Shown: positions 4,566 through 5,843 of the stretch, piece after piece
Numbering within the stretch: the stretch's first letter is position 1
Layout: each line of letters starts with the position of its first letter
From: Planctomycetota bacterium
GTDB taxonomy: Bacteria > Planctomycetota > UBA1135 > GCA-002686595
Length of the DNA stretch: 5,843 nucleotides
Direction of reading: 5' to 3'
NCBI GenBank assembly: GCA_021776885.1
Contig: JAJFFA010000564.1
Coordinates: 1 to 5,843 of the forward strand
Program-made: the position numbers and the translations under genes
The notes under the pieces: generated by a model
Told to the model about the DNA's origin: nothing
Databases searched by the model: none
Seen by the model: only the letters and a program-made list of their open reading frames with translations

Positions 4566-5630
4566 ATGCGACGACTCGTACACACGGCCCTCGGCTTGAC
4601 CCTCGGCGCCCTCCCCGCGCAGGCCTGGCAGGACGATCCCTTCTCCGGCGACGAGGACTGGGAGAAGCGCGGGGTCGAAGCGACCTGGGGCGACGACGCG
4701 CCAGGCGACGAGGTGGTGCCGCGCGCCCTGCTCCCGATCGAGGGGGCGCCGTACTCCCGGCCCGACGCGATGCAGTTCCCGGTCTCTGCTGCGTCACTGG
4801 TGATCGGTATCGCTGTGGGCGGCGAGGCGCGGGCCTATCCGGTGTCGATGCTGGGCGGTCCGCAGCGCGAGATCATCAACGACCGCCTGGGGGCGGAACC
4901 CTTCGCGGTCAACTGGTGACCCCTGACGTTCACGGGCATGGTCTATGCCCGCAAGGTCGAAGGACGCGAAGTCACCCTGGGCGTCTCGGGTCGGCTGCTG
5001 GACGGCAACCTGGTCATGTGGGATTCCGAGTCGGGCTCGCTCTGGAGCCAGATCCTGGGCGAGGGCTTGCACGGCGACGAGGCCGGCACGCGCCTCGACA
5101 TGGTGCCGGCGGTCTTCGTCGGCCTCGGTACCTGGAAGCGGATGCATCCCGAGACCCTGGTGCTCGACCTGAGCCCGGTGCAGCGCACGGCCTGGCACTA
5201 CACGACCGAGCACCTTGCGAGCGGCAAGAACGAGCACGACGAACCCCTGGGCATCGGGGTGCGGGCCGAGGGCGAGAGCGCGCTCGTCCCCCTGGCCCTG
5301 CTGCGTGAGCGCCGGGTGGTTCCCCTGGAGCTGGGCGACGTGCCCCTGGTCGTGGTCTGGCACGCGGGCGAGAAGGCGGCCCTCGTCTACGAGCGGCGCT
5401 TCCGCGGCAGCATCCTGACCCTGGCCCCGCGCAGCACCGCCGAGGGCGAACGCCTGGTGGGCGGACCCGACGCGTCCCTGGTCTTCGACGCGCTCTCCGG
5501 CCGCTTGATCCAGGACCCCGCCGTGGGCGCGTCCGTTGACGCCAGCGCATCCCTCGCGCGTCACCCCTACATTCCAGTGGTGCACGAAGCCTGGCTGACC
5601 TTCCACTCGGCGACCGAGGTCGCCGAGTAG
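4566..5630 (+). CDS. DUF3179 protein, predicted selenoprotein (UGA at 4917-4919 read as Sec118)
   Basis: Read through one in-frame TGA, this is a 354-residue exported protein. MRRLVHTALGLTLGALPAQA is a signal peptide. GEARAYPVSMLGG (86-98) and REIINDRLGAEPFAVNW (101-117) are the DUF3179 N-terminal motifs. Where the family has Cys-Pro-Leu-Cys/Thr, this gene reads UGA-Pro-Leu-Thr-Phe-Thr-Gly (118-124). The same frame then continues with VSGRLLDGNLVMWDSESGSL (140 on) and RLDMVPAVFVGLGTW, both family signatures, to a TAG. Conservation on both sides of the TGA, the replaced conserved cysteine and the SECIS-like hairpin just after it argue for selenocysteine. The function of DUF3179 is unknown; a redox or metal role for residue 118 outside the cytoplasmic membrane is inference. 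ATG 4566 best fits the signal peptide; ATGs at 4554 and 4557 are alternatives. A nonsense mutation is the competing explanation. Confidence 0.85.
4917..4919 (+). other. In-frame TGA, predicted selenocysteine codon
   Basis: TGG-TGA-CCC-CTG reads Trp-Sec-Pro-Leu, matching the family's W/Y-Cys-Pro-Leu. TGA ends two other genes in the window, so a genome-wide UGA reassignment is unlikely. Confidence 0.82.
4933..4951 (+). promoter_or_regulatory. Bacterial SECIS element
   Basis: CGGGCAU (4933-4939) pairs perfectly with AUGCCCG (4945-4951), giving a 7-bp stem with loop GGUCU (4940-4944). Exactly 20 nt lie between the UGA and the loop. In E. coli fdhF the SECIS loop has the same GGUCU, about 18 nt after its UGA, and the loop G and U are contacts for SelB. 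Unlike fdhF, the stem here has no bulged U. The hairpin is also coding sequence (residues 123-129). Confidence 0.82.
5605..5628. terminator. Strong hairpin at the DUF3179 3' end, possible bidirectional terminator
   Basis: ACTCGGCGAC (5605-5614) pairs perfectly with GTCGCCGAGT (5619-5628) around a CGAG tetraloop, overlapping the TAG stop. It lies at the junction of two convergent genes. There is no T-tract on either strand, so termination is a guess; coding constraint could also produce it. Confidence 0.35.
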
Positions 5631-5632
5631 CG

Positions 5633-5648
5633 GGCCAGGCGGCCAGGC
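5633..5648. repeat. Two tandem copies of GGCCAGGC
   Basis: A short direct repeat (5633-5640, 5641-5648) fills most of the 20-bp gap between the convergent DUF3179 and RND genes. It is probably incidental. Confidence 0.5.
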
Positions 5649-5650
5649 GG

Positions 5651-5843
5651 CTACGCGGGCTTCGGTTCCGCAGCCTCGCCTTCGCCGCCGGTCGCCCGCG
5701 TGACCCGCGCCCAGAGCCCCAGGGCGTCCTCGCGGATCAGGGTCAGAGCCGGGACAAGCACGAGGGTCAGCAGCGTGGCGAAGGCGACACCGGCCGAGAG
5801 GCTGACGGCCATGGGGATCAGGAACTGCGCCTGCAGGCTCTTC
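5651..5843 (-). CDS. RND-family efflux permease, C-terminal end (runs off right edge)
   Basis: Only the last 63 residues are in the window, ending in a TAG at 5653-5651. They begin KSLQAQFLIPMAVSLSAGVA and continue through FATLLTLVLVPALTLI. This is the last transmembrane segment of inner-membrane RND permeases (AcrB/HAE-type and relatives), where the S-L-x-x-x-FLIPMAVSL...F-A-T-L-x-T-L-x-L-V-P-A-L pattern is highly conserved. After it comes a short cytoplasmic tail rich in Glu, Gly and Ala (TGGEGEAAEPKPA). These are proton-driven tripartite exporters of drugs, metals or lipophilic molecules; the substrate cannot be told from this fragment. It is convergent with the DUF3179 gene. Adaptor and outer-membrane partners, if linked, would be beyond the right edge. 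Confidence 0.85.
   Translation of the reverse strand, partial: KSLQAQFLIPMAVSLSAGVAFATLLTLVLVPALTLIREDALGLWARVTRATGGEGEAAEPKPA

Noticed and set aside
2836..4797. Very long minus-strand open frame, and other long open frames antisense to or overlapping recognised genes
   Set aside because: Arg/Pro/Ala-rich translations without family motifs, as expected opposite GC-rich coding sequence.
4917..4919. Alternative genetic code with UGA as Trp or Gly
   Set aside because: TGA closes the rimB-like gene (2843-2845) and the cpcT-like gene (3881-3879) at natural family ends, and Trp is encoded by TGG throughout.
4428..5630. Two separate genes (to the TGA at 4919 and from ATG 4938), or a broken pseudogene
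   Set aside because: DUF3179 motifs run through the TGA in one frame with no other disruption. ATG 4938 has no ribosome site and lies inside the SECIS stem, and the TGA replaces a conserved Cys. A single nonsense mutation at just this codon beside a GGUCU hairpin is less likely, though not excluded.

Overview
This is a GC-rich bacterial chromosomal window (roughly two thirds G+C or more by eye) carrying eight protein genes on both strands. Two of them run off the window edges. I cannot place the organism firmly. An archaeal/eukaryote-like (type 3) prolyl-tRNA synthetase, an orphan type II pseudopilin, a DUF3179 protein and a CpcT/CpeT-like lipoprotein outside any phycobilisome context suggest an environmental Gram-negative heterotroph, for example in Planctomycetota or the former Deltaproteobacteria. 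That placement is inference only. TGA is an ordinary stop in this genome, since the rimB-like and cpcT-like genes end with it.

Layout, left to right: the 5' part of proS (minus, to 529); a GTG-started DUF1858-like plus rhodanese protein (plus, 750-1289); a gene-free stretch (1290-1651) packed with consecutive RNA hairpins and an intrinsic terminator; a GspH/FimT-type pseudopilin (minus, 1652-2173); a translationally coupled pair, a RimB-like retropepsin protease (plus, to 2845) and a succinylglutamate desuccinylase/aspartoacylase-family hydrolase (plus, 2842-3864); a CpcT/CpeT-like lipoprotein (minus, 3879-4508); a DUF3179 protein (plus, 4566-5630) with an in-frame TGA; and the C-terminus of an RND efflux permease (minus, from 5651).

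Two things stand out. First, the DUF3179 gene is interrupted by TGA (4917-4919) exactly where the family has the conserved Cys of its CPL[C/T] motif. Twenty nucleotides downstream is the loop of a perfect 7-bp stem with the pentaloop GGUCU, the loop sequence of the E. coli fdhF SECIS. This is best read as a DUF3179 selenoprotein with Sec118, not as two genes or a pseudogene. Second, downstream of the rhodanese gene (1303-1504) seven stem-loops follow almost back to back and end in a GC-rich hairpin with a T-rich tract. Three hairpin loops share CUGCCA and a fourth has CUGCAA, while their stems differ in sequence. This looks like a structured non-coding RNA or elaborate 3' UTR, perhaps a multivalent protein- or RNA-binding 'sponge'; I do not recognise it as a known family.

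Most genes look like independent units. The only clear operon is the rimB-like/desuccinylase pair (4-nt overlap, good ribosome site), a pairing commonly seen with a RimK ATP-grasp ligase, which is absent here. The Sec machinery (selA, selB, selC, selD) should be elsewhere in the genome if the selenoprotein call is right.
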